Positions 23,076 to 31,886 of a stretch of 64,000 bases of DNA are shown one piece after another. The DNA is taken from the NCBI GenBank assembly GCA_041918155.1, contig JAYRWH010000078.1:32560-96559 (forward strand), given 5' to 3'. Below the pieces are notes generated by a model that was not told the DNA's origin, did no database searches, and worked only from the letters and a program-made list of their open reading frames with translations. A program made the position numbers and the translations under genes. The first letter of the stretch is position 1. Every line of letters starts with the position of its first letter. Source of the stretch: UBA668 sp041918155. GTDB lineage: Bacteria > Actinomycetota > Acidimicrobiia > Acidimicrobiales > Ilumatobacteraceae.

Positions 23076-23992
23076 TCGGCACCACCGCGCACGGCCGGAA
23101 CACGCACGCCGGCGAACAGGTCGTCCTCCAACTCGCCCTCGGCCGGGGAACCGACGAGCGAGCGGGCCAGGATCCAGTCCTCCCACGGGTACACCTCGGC
23201 GAGCTGTTCGTCGGTGAGCCCGAACCACCACGGCTCGGTGGGATCCACCTGGGTGGCGTGGGCCTTCAAGGCGCCGGTGCGAGCCCACAAGTAGTCGCCG
23301 ATCTCCAGCCGGGTGGTGATGCGATCGTCGTGGCTGGGCCGGTCGAGCCAGTCCTGCTCGTAGGGGGACTCGCCGCGGTGACGCAACATCCCCTCGTGCA
23401 CGGCGAGCAGGCGGGCCCGCGACCACACCGTGTAGTACAGCTTCAACGGCTGCCACGGCTCGCCGGCCTCGGGGTACCAGCTCGGGTCGCCGGCCCGCTC
23501 GAACGCGGGCAGTGAGATGTCGTGCACCTTCACATGGTCGGGGTGGGGGTAGCCGCGCTGGTCGTCGCCGTACGTGATGATCACCTGCGGACGCTCACGG
23601 CGGATGATCGCCACCAGCCGCCCAACGGCCTCGTCGAGCGGGGCCGCGTGGAACGAGCCGGGGTGATGGTTGGCCGGGCTGTCGACCATGCCCGAGTCGC
23701 GATAGCCGAGCATCACCACTTCGTCGAAGCCGATGATCTCCGCGGCGCGCGCCAACTCTCCGGGCCGTAGCTCGGCGAGCAGCGCCTTTTCCTGGTCGGC
23801 ACTCACCCCGTGAAACCGCTGCCCCGGCTCGCGCAGGCCCGGGTTCTGCAGATCGCCCTCCTCGCCACCGGTGCAACACACGAGCACAGTGCGCACCCCT
23901 TCGGCGTGATAGCGCGCGCAGGTGGGGGCACCCTTCGACGCTTCGTCGTCGGGGTGGGCGTGCAGGGTGAGCAGGCAGAGCGGGGCGACCAC
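23072..23992 (-). CDS. mca: Mycothiol S-conjugate amidase (PIG-L family deacetylase)
   Basis: 306-residue zinc-dependent PIG-L-family enzyme. The zinc site is AHPDDE (residues ~12-17) with the distant His in YPHPDHVKVHD. The sequence around CCTGGEEGDLQNP and the DQRGYPHPDH block matches Mca more than MshB (inference; the two are paralogues). Mca cleaves mycothiol conjugates during detoxification, releasing a mercapturate. GTG start at 23992 with TATCGT 6 bases upstream. It is divergent from the PEBP lipoprotein and followed by the coupled SCP2 gene. Confidence 0.85.
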   Translation of the reverse strand: MVAPLCLLTLHAHPDDEASKGAPTCARYHAEGVRTVLVCCTGGEEGDLQNPGLREPGQRFHGVSADQEKALLAELRPGELARAAEIIGFDEVVMLGYRDSGMVDSPANHHPGSFHAAPLDEAVGRLVAIIRRERPQVIITYGDDQRGYPHPDHVKVHDISLPAFERAGDPSWYPEAGEPWQPLKLYYTVWSRARLLAVHEGMLRHRGESPYEQDWLDRPSHDDRITTRLEIGDYLWARTGALKAHATQVDPTEPWWFGLTDEQLAEVYPWEDWILARSLVGSPAEGELEDDLFAGVRVPAVRGGAE

Positions 23993-23998
23993 GGCTGC

Positions 23999-24004
23999 AC
24001 GATA
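23999..24004 (-). promoter_or_regulatory. -10 box TATCGT, leaderless spacing
   Basis: Minus-strand TATCGT ends 6 bases before the GTG at 23992. The divergent plus-strand box begins 10 bp away, so the whole regulatory gap is only 34 bp. Confidence 0.55.
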
Positions 24005-24013
24005 TCCGTCGCG

Positions 24014-24019
24014 TAGGCT
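24014..24019 (+). promoter_or_regulatory. -10 box TAGGCT, leaderless spacing
   Basis: TAGGCT ends 7 bases before the GTG at 24027. Confidence 0.55.
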
Positions 24020-24026
24020 TCACGCC

Positions 24027-24659
24027 GTGCGTCGGATCGCTGTGATCACTTCTCTTTGTCTCGTCCCCCTCGTCATCGGCGGATGCAAGCACGACGGCCG
24101 TAGCCTGCCGCCGCCGCGCGACGACCAGAACCAGTCCATCTCCTCGCTCTCCCAGACGACGGAGACGACCACGGATCCCTTCGCCACGGACGGGTTCGAC
24201 ACGGTCCCGACGTCGATCGGTTCGCTCACCGTCACGGCCCCGTGGCGAGACGGCGCAGAGATCGACGCTCGCTACACCTGCGACGGCGTCAACGAATCGC
24301 CCGCCCTCGCGTGGAGCGCCGCCCCGGAGGGCACCGTGGAAATCGCCGTCACGCTGAGCGACCTCGACGTGCCCGGCTTCGTGCATTGGGCGATCGCCGG
24401 CATCGCCCCGACCGCGATCACTGTCGCCGAGGACACGGTGCCGCTCGGCGCCTACGAGGCGGCCAACAGCCTCGGCGACACCGGCTACACTGGCCCGTGC
24501 CCACCTGCGGGCACCCAGCACCTGTACCTCGTGACCGTGCACTATCTTGGGGAGGTCACCGGTTTGGGTGACGGTTCGCCCGGGCTCGACATGCTGGAGG
24601 CCATCGAATCGGCGGAGATTGCCCGGGCAGAGGCGACTGGCATCTTCAGTCGGGCCTGA
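24027..24659 (+). CDS. YbhB/YbcL-type PEBP (Raf kinase inhibitor-like) lipoprotein
   Basis: 210 residues. A lipoprotein signal (LVPLVIGGCKHDG) is followed by a ~60-residue Ser/Thr-rich linker and a PEBP domain: YTCDGVNESPALAWS, the DLDVPGFVHWAIAGI segment and GYTGPCPPAGTQHLYLVTVHYL. Bacterial PEBPs bind anions such as phosphate esters, and their function is poorly known. The GTG start is fixed by the TAGGCT box. It should be anchored outside the membrane. Confidence 0.85.
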   Translation: MRRIAVITSLCLVPLVIGGCKHDGRSLPPPRDDQNQSISSLSQTTETTTDPFATDGFDTVPTSIGSLTVTAPWRDGAEIDARYTCDGVNESPALAWSAAPEGTVEIAVTLSDLDVPGFVHWAIAGIAPTAITVAEDTVPLGAYEAANSLGDTGYTGPCPPAGTQHLYLVTVHYLGEVTGLGDGSPGLDMLEAIESAEIARAEATGIFSRA

Positions 24660-24700
24660 CGCCGACCGATAACTCACCTGTTACCCCGTCTCGTGCAAGG

Positions 24701-26745
24701 ATTGCGGACATCGACGAAACCCTCCCCGCGCTACCGGTAGGCCTGTTCCAGGCCGACCGCGATGGCCGAGTCACCGCGGCGAACGCGGCATTCGGCGCGC
24801 TCGTGGTCGGTTCCCCCGCGTCGCCGGTCGGATTACCGCCGTGGAGCTCGGCTCACCCCGGTGATCGCGCCAGCGCCGAGCTGACCTGGCGGCGCGCCGC
24901 CGATGCCGACGGCCCGGTACAACTGGAGTTCCGCGTGTGGCACGGCGACGGTGGCATGTGCTGGGTGCGCATCGACGCCCGGCCCGTGTACGACCACCTC
25001 GACCGGGTCGTCGGGTTCGCCGGCACCGCCCTCGACTTCACCGACATGATCACCCGCCAGCTATTGCTCGATCGCCTGCTCGGCGTGGTGGGCGGTGCGG
25101 ATGACGCGGTGCTGATCCTCGACCGCAACGGCGCACCGGTGTACACCAACGAGGCGGCCCGCACCCTGTTCGGTGTGAGCGACGAGGTCGATCTCATCCG
25201 CGATCCCGGCGCCCGCGGGCTGCTGCAGGCGATCCGCGATCAGGTACCACGGGTGCTCACCGACAGCACTGAGAGCGGCGGCTGGACGGGCGAGGTCGGG
25301 TTCCGCGGCCCCGACGGCCTCGAGCGCACCCTCGACATCGACCTGCTCATCAATCGCTCCGCCGACGGGCTGATCGAGTACTGGGGCGGGATCGCTCGCG
25401 ACATCACCGCCACCAAGCACCTGCAGAGCGAGCTGAGCCGCCAGGCCAACCACGACGCCCTCACCGGTCTGCCCAACCGGCTGAAGCTCATCGTTCGGCC
25501 GCCGACGCCCTCGACGGCATCCGTGGCACCCGCAACAACGTGGCGATGTTGTTCCTCGACGTCGACCGGCTCAAGGACGTGAACGACACCGTCGGCCACG
25601 AAGTGGGCGACGCACTGCTCATTCAGGTGGCCACCCGCATCGCCCATTCCACCCGCCCCTCCGACATGGTGGCCCGCATCGGCGGCGACGAGTTCGTCGT
25701 GCTCTGCCAAGGCGGTATCGACGAGCACGGTGCGCTCGACCTCGCCGAACGCATCCGCCACGCGCTCACCGGGCGGGTGATGACCCAGGGGGTGGAGGTC
25801 GAGCTCTCGGTGAGCATCGGCATCGCCCTTTGCGCGGCCCAGCAGGTGGAAGGCGTCGGTGGCCAGGACGCAGCTCTCGAACTGCTCCGCCAGGCCGACA
25901 TCGCGATGTACCAGGCCAAGCGCTACGGCCGATCGCGCAGCGAGCTCTACACGACCGAGATGCGGGCCGCCGCGAGCGAGCACAAGGAACTCTCCTCCCA
26001 GCTCGAGCGGGCGCTCGCCGCGGGTGAGCTGCGCCTCGCCTATCAGCCGATCATCTCCACCCACAGCGGCCGCGTCGCCGGTGCCGAGGCCCTGCTGCGG
26101 TGGGATCATCCCACTCGCGGCTCGATGCTGCCGGCCCAGTTCCTGCATCTCGCCGAGGAGTCCGGCGCGATCGTGCCGATCGGCGACTGGGCGCTGCGCC
26201 AGGCATGCCTCGATGCCCGTGCGTGGCTCGATTCCGGGATCGTCGACCGCGGCTTCAGCGTGCACGTCAACATCGCCGCCCGCCAGCTCGCCGAGGGCAC
26301 CTTCGTGGAGCGGGTAATGGCCACGGTGCGCCAGATGGAACTGAGCCCGCATCAACTGACCCTCGACTTCGACGAGCAGACGCTCAACGACCGCCAGCCC
26401 GGTTCGTTGCGGGCGCTGCAAGCGCTGCGCCGCTTCGGCGTGCAGCTCGCCCTCGATGATTTCGGCACCGGCGTGTCGTCGCTCACCGCGCTGCGTGCGT
26501 GCGAAGCCGACGTACTGAAGCTGGACGGATCCGTGGCCCGCATGCTCGGGACCAGCGGAAACGACGACCCGATCGTGCGGGCCATCATCCAGCTCGCCCA
26601 CGCCCTCGACATGCAGGTCGTGGCCGAGTGGGTCACTTCGGCCGATCAGCTGCGCCGGCTGCGGGTGCTCGGCTGCGATCTCGTGCAGGGTCATCTCCTC
26701 GGCGAGCCGACGGGCGCCGACGTGTTTGCCAGCAAGTCGCTTTGA
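24701..26745 (+). pseudogene. PAS-PAS-GGDEF-EAL c-di-GMP protein, interrupted by a frameshift near 25490
   Basis: Two abutting frames encode one bifunctional cyclic-di-GMP enzyme. The first carries two PAS domains (GLFQADRDGRVTAANAAF; DAVLILDRNGAPVYTNEAA) and the GGDEF opening HDALTGLPNRLKLI. Then the frame shifts by one base and continues with AMLFLDVDRLKDVNDTVGH, the intact RIGGDEF loop and an EAL domain (GAEALLRWDHP, DDFGTGVSSL, QGHLLGEP). One lost base would explain it; a sequencing error is equally possible. The EAL metal motif reads LTLDFDE, with Asp where LEITE-type Glu is usual. No ATG/GTG precedes the first PAS domain; ATT at 24701 after CAAGG is a possible start. Confidence 0.75.
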
Positions 26746-27389
26746 CCGACCTGTTCGCCAACATCCTCACGGTGGCCGTGCTCGGCTACATGGGCGTGCG
26801 CCTCGTCACCGGGGCGCGAGTGTCGCGCACGGCCGAGGGTCGCTCGCTCGTCAGCCGGGTGCGGCGCAATGTCGGCTGGCGCCACGTGTGGCCGGTGCCG
26901 CTCGTGCTCGGGTCGATCCTGGTGCTCGCCTACCCGCTGCTGCTCGTGCCCGGGCTCGACTGGGGCTGGTGGTCGGCGCTCGGGGGCGACGGCAACCCGG
27001 TGTTCGGTAGTTCGCAGGCGACCTCCGGAACGGTGTGGGAGTGGCTGGTACCGCTGGCGTTCGTCTGCCTGCTGATCCCCGCCCTGCCCCTGTTCGCCCA
27101 CGCCGAGGAGCGACTGTTCCGCACGGGAGCCGAGGACTGGTCAAAGCACCGGCGGGTGTTCAAGGTGGTGCAGTTCGGCCTCGTCCACGCGCTCATCGGC
27201 ATTCCCCTCGGTGTCGCGCTCGCGCTGTCGCTCGGCGGCGCGTACTTCATGACGACTTACCTGCGCGGCTACCGGCGCACGCACGACCGCACGGCGGCGA
27301 CGATCGAGTCCACCACGGCGCACACGATGTACAACCTGCTGATCGTGCTGCTCGTGCTCGTGGCGCTGGCGGTCGACGCTGTCGCGTGA
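26742..27389 (+). CDS. CPBP-family intramembrane metalloprotease-like protein
   Basis: 215-residue multi-pass membrane protein (about six hydrophobic segments). The three CPBP motifs are recognisable: EERLFR (EExxxR type, in AHAEERLFRTG), FGLVH, and HTMYN. Members are glutamate/zinc-dependent intramembrane proteases or their inactive relatives. TTG at 26742 overlaps the stop of the GGDEF-EAL gene (TTGA), so it is likely translated by coupling. A rhomboid protease gene follows. Confidence 0.75.
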   Translation: MTDLFANILTVAVLGYMGVRLVTGARVSRTAEGRSLVSRVRRNVGWRHVWPVPLVLGSILVLAYPLLLVPGLDWGWWSALGGDGNPVFGSSQATSGTVWEWLVPLAFVCLLIPALPLFAHAEERLFRTGAEDWSKHRRVFKVVQFGLVHALIGIPLGVALALSLGGAYFMTTYLRGYRRTHDRTAATIESTTAHTMYNLLIVLLVLVALAVDAVA

Positions 27390-27400
27390 TGCGGTCTGGC

Positions 27401-27406
27401 TAGCCT
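27401..27406 (+). promoter_or_regulatory. -10 box TAGCCT, leaderless spacing
   Basis: TAGCCT ends 7 bases before the GTG at 27414. Confidence 0.55.
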
Positions 27407-27413
27407 GCTGGGC

Positions 27414-28289
27414 GTGTCGATGACCGAACCCGCCCTGCCGCGCTGCTACCGCCACCCCGATCGCGAGACCGGGCGCAACTGCACACGGTGCGGCAGGCCG
27501 GCCTGTAGCGAGTGCCTGGTGCAGGCCACGGTCGGCTCACACTGCCTCGACTGCGCGAAGGCCGCTCGCCCTGACGTACGCACCCAGGTGAAGCTCGCCA
27601 CGTCGCGGGTGCTCACGCCCGTCACGTACACGATCATCGCTATCAACCTCGCGGTGTTCTTGTGGATGGGCGCGCTCGACACGAACACGTTCGCCGGCAA
27701 GGTCACCGAGGAGCATTGGAAGCTCGGCCTCAGCAAGGGGATGCTGCAGGGCGTATGGCCCAACTGGCAGGGCACGGCGCTCACCCCGGCCCACCAGTGG
27801 TACCGCTTGGTCACCGCCGGGTTCATCCACTTCGGCTTCTTCCACATCGTGATGAACATGATCCTGCTCTTCCAGCTCGGCCAGCTGCTCGAGCGGGCGC
27901 TCGGTGGGGTGCGCTTCTCGCTCATCTACGTAGCCAGCCTGCTCGCCGGGTCGTTCGGTGTGCTCCTCGTCGACCCCAGCTACATCGGCGGTGGCGCCTC
28001 CGGGGCGGTGTTCGGCCTCATGGCCGGCGCTGCCATCGGCCTGCACCGGCGCGGCGTCAACGTGTTCAACACCGGCATCGGCACCACACTGCTGCTCAAC
28101 CTGGTGCTCACGTTCACGATCAGCGGCATCTCCATCGGCGGCCACATCGGCGGCGCAATCGGCGGCGCTGTCTGCGGCTGGCTGATGCTCGCGCCGAGCT
28201 GGAAGCCCGTGGCCAAGTGGGTCACCTTCGTCACCCCGGTGGCCGTGATCGTCGTGTCCGTGGTGGGCGCCATGATCGCCGTCGGTTGA
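27414..28289 (+). CDS. Rhomboid-family intramembrane serine protease with N-terminal zinc finger
   Basis: 291 residues. The cytoplasmic N-terminus carries a B-box-like zinc finger with paired cysteines (Cys23/Cys26, Cys31/Cys34, Cys44/Cys47). Six or more TM segments follow with the rhomboid dyad: Ser196 in GGGASGAVFG and His244 in IGGHIGGAIGG, plus the FIHFGFFHIVMNM motif. It should cleave TM helices of unknown partners. The GTG at 27414 is preceded by TAGCCT; an ATG two codons later is an alternative. Confidence 0.9.
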   Translation: MSMTEPALPRCYRHPDRETGRNCTRCGRPACSECLVQATVGSHCLDCAKAARPDVRTQVKLATSRVLTPVTYTIIAINLAVFLWMGALDTNTFAGKVTEEHWKLGLSKGMLQGVWPNWQGTALTPAHQWYRLVTAGFIHFGFFHIVMNMILLFQLGQLLERALGGVRFSLIYVASLLAGSFGVLLVDPSYIGGGASGAVFGLMAGAAIGLHRRGVNVFNTGIGTTLLLNLVLTFTISGISIGGHIGGAIGGAVCGWLMLAPSWKPVAKWVTFVTPVAVIVVSVVGAMIAVG

Positions 28290-28340
28290 AGCGTCGGGTT
28301 CGATTCATCCCGGCCGGGAATCCCTGTCACACCCCTTGCG

Positions 28341-28346
28341 TACCGT
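28341..28346 (+). promoter_or_regulatory. -10 box TACCGT, leaderless spacing
   Basis: TACCGT ends 7 bases before the ATG at 28354 and is the main support for this small gene. Confidence 0.5.
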
Positions 28347-28353
28347 TGAGGGC

Positions 28354-28560
28354 ATGGACCTCACCACCTCCACCACCGCTCCCGAGCAGCTGGCGTTGCT
28401 GGCTCCTCCCCCGCTCCCCGTCCAGTTCCTCCTCGATCAGCGCACTCGCCAACGTGGCCTGGCCCACGTGGCCGCGATCAAGGCTCAGCTGGCCGCTCGC
28501 GCCATGGCCCAGCAACCTGCCGAAGCGGTTGTTGCCCCTGGCGTGCGCAAGGCCGCCTGA
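28354..28560 (+). CDS. Small protein of unknown function (68 aa)
   Basis: 68 residues: a Thr/Pro-rich start, then a basic amphipathic helix (FLLDQRTRQRGLAHVAAIKA then QLAARAMAQ). No TM segment or known domain. The leaderless TACCGT box at the right spacing and the good codon use in this frame support a real gene. It is convergent with the LLM gene at 28585. Function unknown; DNA- or RNA-binding is possible from the charge but not shown. Confidence 0.5.
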   Translation: MDLTTSTTAPEQLALLAPPPLPVQFLLDQRTRQRGLAHVAAIKAQLAARAMAQQPAEAVVAPGVRKAA

Positions 28561-28584
28561 GCCACACGGCCACCGGGCTGGCGT

Positions 28585-29568
28585 TCAGCCCGCGCTGGGC
28601 GCCAGGCCGCGCACGGCATCCCAGAACTTCAGCTCGGGGTCGAGACCAAGGATCGCCAGCGAGCTGGTGGTGACACCGTTGTCGAAGTAGCGCTGGATCG
28701 TCGCCCGGCACTGGGCCGGCGAGCCGTGCACCACGAGTTGGTCGACCACCTCGTCGGGGATCGCCGCCAGCGCGGCCTTGCGATCGCCGGCCTTCCAGGC
28801 ATCCCACATGCCCTGCAGCAGCGGGCCACGACCGAGCCATTCCTGGTAGGCGGCATACACGGGCACGTTCATGTAGGCGGCGATAGCGAACTTGGCGGCG
28901 GCGCGCACGGCCTCGGCGTTCTCGCTGGGGCAGCAGAAGATGCGGGCGACGATCTCGCGATCGGCGCCGCCGGCCGCCTCGTGCACCACGCCGGCCACCT
29001 TCGGCACATCGTCGGGGCTCAGCCAGTTGATGATCGCCCCATCGGCCTCGCGGCCGGCGAGGCGCAGCATGCCGGCACGCAGGCCGGCCACCAGGATCGG
29101 CGGTTGCTGCTCCAGCTTCACCCCGAGGCGGAACCCGTCGACGGTGAACGAGTCGTACGTCGTGGACACCTTCTCGCCACCGAGCGAGTCGCGCAGGAAG
29201 CGCACCACGTCGCGGACCCGCTGGTAGGGCTCGACGAAGGGCACCCCGTTCCACTTCTCGACGATGACATTGCTGCTGCTGCCGATACCGATCGCGAAGC
29301 GGCCGGGCGCGGCATCGGCCAGAGACGCGACGGACTGGGCGAACAGCGCCGGCGAGCGGGTGTACGCGGGGATGATCGCGGTGCCCAGGCGGAGGCGCGG
29401 TTCCCAGGCCGCGGCGAGCGCGAGCGGGGTGAACCCGTCACCACCGTCGCTCTCGGCCGACCAGATGTCGGTGTAACCGAGGTCGGCCAGCTCCATGAGC
29501 TTCTCGCGGTGGGTGTGCAACGGGCCGGGCAGGGGCACGGTCATGCCGGGGCGCACGGGCAGGCTCAT
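28585..29568 (-). CDS. LLM-class F420-dependent oxidoreductase
   Basis: 327-residue luciferase-like oxidoreductase, probably F420-dependent. The family landmarks are YTDIWSAESDGGDGFTPLA, LRLGTAIIPAYTRSPALFA, GRFAIGIGSSSNVIVEKWNG and the C-terminal GSPAQCRATIQRYFDNGV. The start ATG (29568) shares a base with the stop of the thioesterase gene (TGATG), so the two form a coupled operon. This pairing suggests a role in acyl-chain metabolism. The open frame continues further upstream but overlaps the thioesterase gene. Confidence 0.85.
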   Translation of the reverse strand: MSLPVRPGMTVPLPGPLHTHREKLMELADLGYTDIWSAESDGGDGFTPLALAAAWEPRLRLGTAIIPAYTRSPALFAQSVASLADAAPGRFAIGIGSSSNVIVEKWNGVPFVEPYQRVRDVVRFLRDSLGGEKVSTTYDSFTVDGFRLGVKLEQQPPILVAGLRAGMLRLAGREADGAIINWLSPDDVPKVAGVVHEAAGGADREIVARIFCCPSENAEAVRAAAKFAIAAYMNVPVYAAYQEWLGRGPLLQGMWDAWKAGDRKAALAAIPDEVVDQLVVHGSPAQCRATIQRYFDNGVTTSSLAILGLDPELKFWDAVRGLAPSAG

Positions 29569-30404
29569 CAGTTGGCTCCTGTTCTGGTCGGCCGGGCATT
29601 CGGTCCCTGACCCCACATGCGGACGATGCAGCTCTGGCTGGCGGTGGCCATCAAGGTGCCGTCCTCGGCGAACATGTGCACCAGCCCGTGCCCGAACCCG
29701 TTGCGCACCCCGTGCACCCGGATGTCGAGCAGCACCCATTGGGTGGGCACGAGGTTCACGACCCGCAGGGTGTTGTCGAGGCTGTTGCCACCGCCGCGGA
29801 TGCCGAGCGCCTGGCCGACACCCATCGGCACGAAGTCGCCCAGGATCGCCAACGTCGTGGCATCGACACCGTCGATCACTTCCGGCAGCCGCGCCCACAT
29901 CATCGTCTGCCCGTCGCCGGGGGTGCCGTCGAGATCTTCGAGCATGCGCCCCTTCACCAGCCGCTGCTCCATGCGGGTCGAGATGGTGTCAGCCTCGTCG
30001 GCGTGCTGCTCGCGCAATGGGCACGCAGTGGGCACGGGCACGTCGGGCATCTGCTCCCACTGGCCGCTGTAGGGGAAGTCACGCTCGCCGAGGGCGGCAT
30101 TAACCGTGAGGATCTCGCGGTTGCCCACATGGCACACCACCCGCGCCTGGCTGGTGTGGTGGCCGTCGACAGCGACGGTGATGTCGACATCGAGGAACTC
30201 GCCGGCGCGGGCGAACGAGAGGTACTGCGACGTCGCCCAGATCACCTGCCGACCGGTGGTGGCTTCCAGGGCAGAGATGGCAGCGCCGAGGCCGCACCCG
30301 CCGAACAGGAAGCCGCCGCCGGTGAGCACGTGCGGCTTGAGCTCCATCGACCAACGGAAGGGGTTGTGGCTCTGCTCGAGCCCGAGGAACGACCGACTGT
30401 CCAT
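29568..30404 (-). CDS. TesB-like double-hotdog acyl-CoA thioesterase
   Basis: 278-residue protein with two hotdog repeats, like TesB-type acyl-CoA thioesterases, which release free acid from acyl-CoA. The N-terminal repeat contains LTGGGFLFGGCGLGAAISAL and TSQYLSFARAGEFLDVDI; the C-terminal repeat contains NTLRVVNLVPTQWVLLDIRV and FAEDGTLMATASQSCIVRM. It is coupled to the LLM oxidoreductase downstream. A TAGAGT box lies 9 bases before the ATG. Substrate unknown. Confidence 0.85.
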   Translation of the reverse strand: MDSRSFLGLEQSHNPFRWSMELKPHVLTGGGFLFGGCGLGAAISALEATTGRQVIWATSQYLSFARAGEFLDVDITVAVDGHHTSQARVVCHVGNREILTVNAALGERDFPYSGQWEQMPDVPVPTACPLREQHADEADTISTRMEQRLVKGRMLEDLDGTPGDGQTMMWARLPEVIDGVDATTLAILGDFVPMGVGQALGIRGGGNSLDNTLRVVNLVPTQWVLLDIRVHGVRNGFGHGLVHMFAEDGTLMATASQSCIVRMWGQGPNARPTRTGAN

Positions 30405-30413
30405 GACGTGACG

Positions 30414-30419
30414 ACTCTA
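30414..30419 (-). promoter_or_regulatory. -10 box TAGAGT, leaderless spacing
   Basis: Minus-strand TAGAGT ends 9 bases before the ATG at 30404; the spacing is at the long end of the series. Confidence 0.4.
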
Positions 30420-30462
30420 GGTGCCCGGCGGCGGCAGGCGGGAGGCGTGGAGGCGCTACGGG

Positions 30463-30468
30463 TACAGT
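30463..30468 (+). promoter_or_regulatory. -10 box TACAGT, leaderless spacing
   Basis: TACAGT ends 8 bases before the ATG at 30477. Confidence 0.5.
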
Positions 30469-30476
30469 GACCGGCC

Positions 30477-31886
30477 ATGGCGAACACACCGTGGTCGGGA
30501 GATGCCTGCTCGCTCGTCGACGAGTTCCGGGCAGGCAGGCGCTCCCCCGTCGAAGAACTCGCTGCGACGCTCGCGGCGATCGAAGCCAGCACCCTGAACG
30601 CGTTCGCGTTCCTCGACCCCGAGCGGGCGACGGCCGCGGCCGCGGCGGCCGATGTCAGCAAGCCATTCGGTGGCGTGCCGATGGGCATCAAGCAGCTCGA
30701 GTCGGTGGCGGGGTGGCCCGACACCGAGGCTTCGCTCCCGCTGCGCGACCGGGTGGCGACCCACACTGGCACGATGGTGCAACGGCTCGTGGACGACGGT
30801 GGCGCGGTGCCCGTCGGCCAGACCACGGCCAGCGAGTTCGGCGGCGTCAACGTCACGCGCACCATCCTGCACGGCGCCACACACAACCCGTGGCAGCACG
30901 GGCGCACACCCGGTGGCAGCAGCGGCGGTGCCGCCGCGGCCGTCGCCGGTGGTCTGGTCACGCTCGGCACCGCCGGCGACGGTGGCGGCAGCATCCGCAT
31001 CCCCGCCGGGTTCACCGGCCTCGTCGGCCTGAAGGCCACGTTCGGGCGTATCCCCCTCGGGCCGCACGCGAAGTACGGCAACCTCACCGTGACGAAGGGT
31101 TGCGTCTCGCGATCCGTGCGCGACACCGCCCGCTGGTTCGATGTCGCCAACGGGTTCGACGCCCGCGACCCGCTCAGCCTGCCGCGAGTGCAGGGCTGGG
31201 AGCCGGGGCTGGGCACCCATCTCGACGAGTTGCGTGGCGCCCGCGTGGCCTTCGCCTCGACCTGGGGCAACGCGCAGGTGTCGCCGGTGATGTGGGAGTT
31301 GCTGGACGCCGCCGGTGCCGAGCTCGTGCAACACCTCGGCATGCGCCGCGTCGAGGGTGTCGACACCTCGATGCCGCGCATGGGTGCTGCATGGTCGGTC
31401 AGCGGGAATCTGGAGATCGAAGAGCAGCTCCGCGGCCTGTGGCCCGAGTGCGCCGGCGACCTGACCCCAGAGATCCGTTTCGGGTTGAAGACGACTGCCG
31501 GCGCGTACAACTCCGAGGTGCGCGGCAAGATCGAGCGGCGACGGTCCGAGGTCAACGAGGCCATGGCCCGCATCTTCGACCGGGCCGACGGTGTCGACTT
31601 CGTGATCACCGCCAGTAACCCCGACGTCGCGTTCGCCGCCGAGGGCCCACTGCCCGGCGTGTTCGGCGGCGTCGAGGCCGGGGCGGGGAACAACGGCCGC
31701 CTCACGTTCCCCGCCAACCTTCACGGCAATCCGGCTATCTCCATCCCCGCCGGCGCAGTGGACGGTCTTCCGATCGGTCTGCAGGTGGTCGGCCGCCACT
31801 TCAGCGAGCCGCTGCTGCTCGATCTCGCGCTCACCGTCGAGCGCACCCGCCCGTGGCCGCTGGTGGCCCCCGGCGCCCCGGTGTGA
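30477..31886 (+). CDS. Amidase-signature family amidase
   Basis: 469-residue amidase with the Ser-cisSer-Lys triad of the AS family: Lys in GVPMGIKQLE, the cis-Ser in GRTPGGSSGG, and the nucleophile Ser in GDGGGSIRIPAGFTG. It hydrolyses an amide of unknown identity. It is not in a gatCAB context, so a role as Glu-tRNA amidotransferase is unlikely. Its stop overlaps the MFS transporter start (GTGA), which suggests uptake or export of the substrate or product. Confidence 0.9.
   Translation: MANTPWSGDACSLVDEFRAGRRSPVEELAATLAAIEASTLNAFAFLDPERATAAAAAADVSKPFGGVPMGIKQLESVAGWPDTEASLPLRDRVATHTGTMVQRLVDDGGAVPVGQTTASEFGGVNVTRTILHGATHNPWQHGRTPGGSSGGAAAAVAGGLVTLGTAGDGGGSIRIPAGFTGLVGLKATFGRIPLGPHAKYGNLTVTKGCVSRSVRDTARWFDVANGFDARDPLSLPRVQGWEPGLGTHLDELRGARVAFASTWGNAQVSPVMWELLDAAGAELVQHLGMRRVEGVDTSMPRMGAAWSVSGNLEIEEQLRGLWPECAGDLTPEIRFGLKTTAGAYNSEVRGKIERRRSEVNEAMARIFDRADGVDFVITASNPDVAFAAEGPLPGVFGGVEAGAGNNGRLTFPANLHGNPAISIPAGAVDGLPIGLQVVGRHFSEPLLLDLALTVERTRPWPLVAPGAPV

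Noticed and set aside
28294..28315. GGGTTCGATTC, resembling a tRNA T-loop.
   Set aside because: The flanks do not form a T-stem, and no acceptor or anticodon stem could be found nearby.
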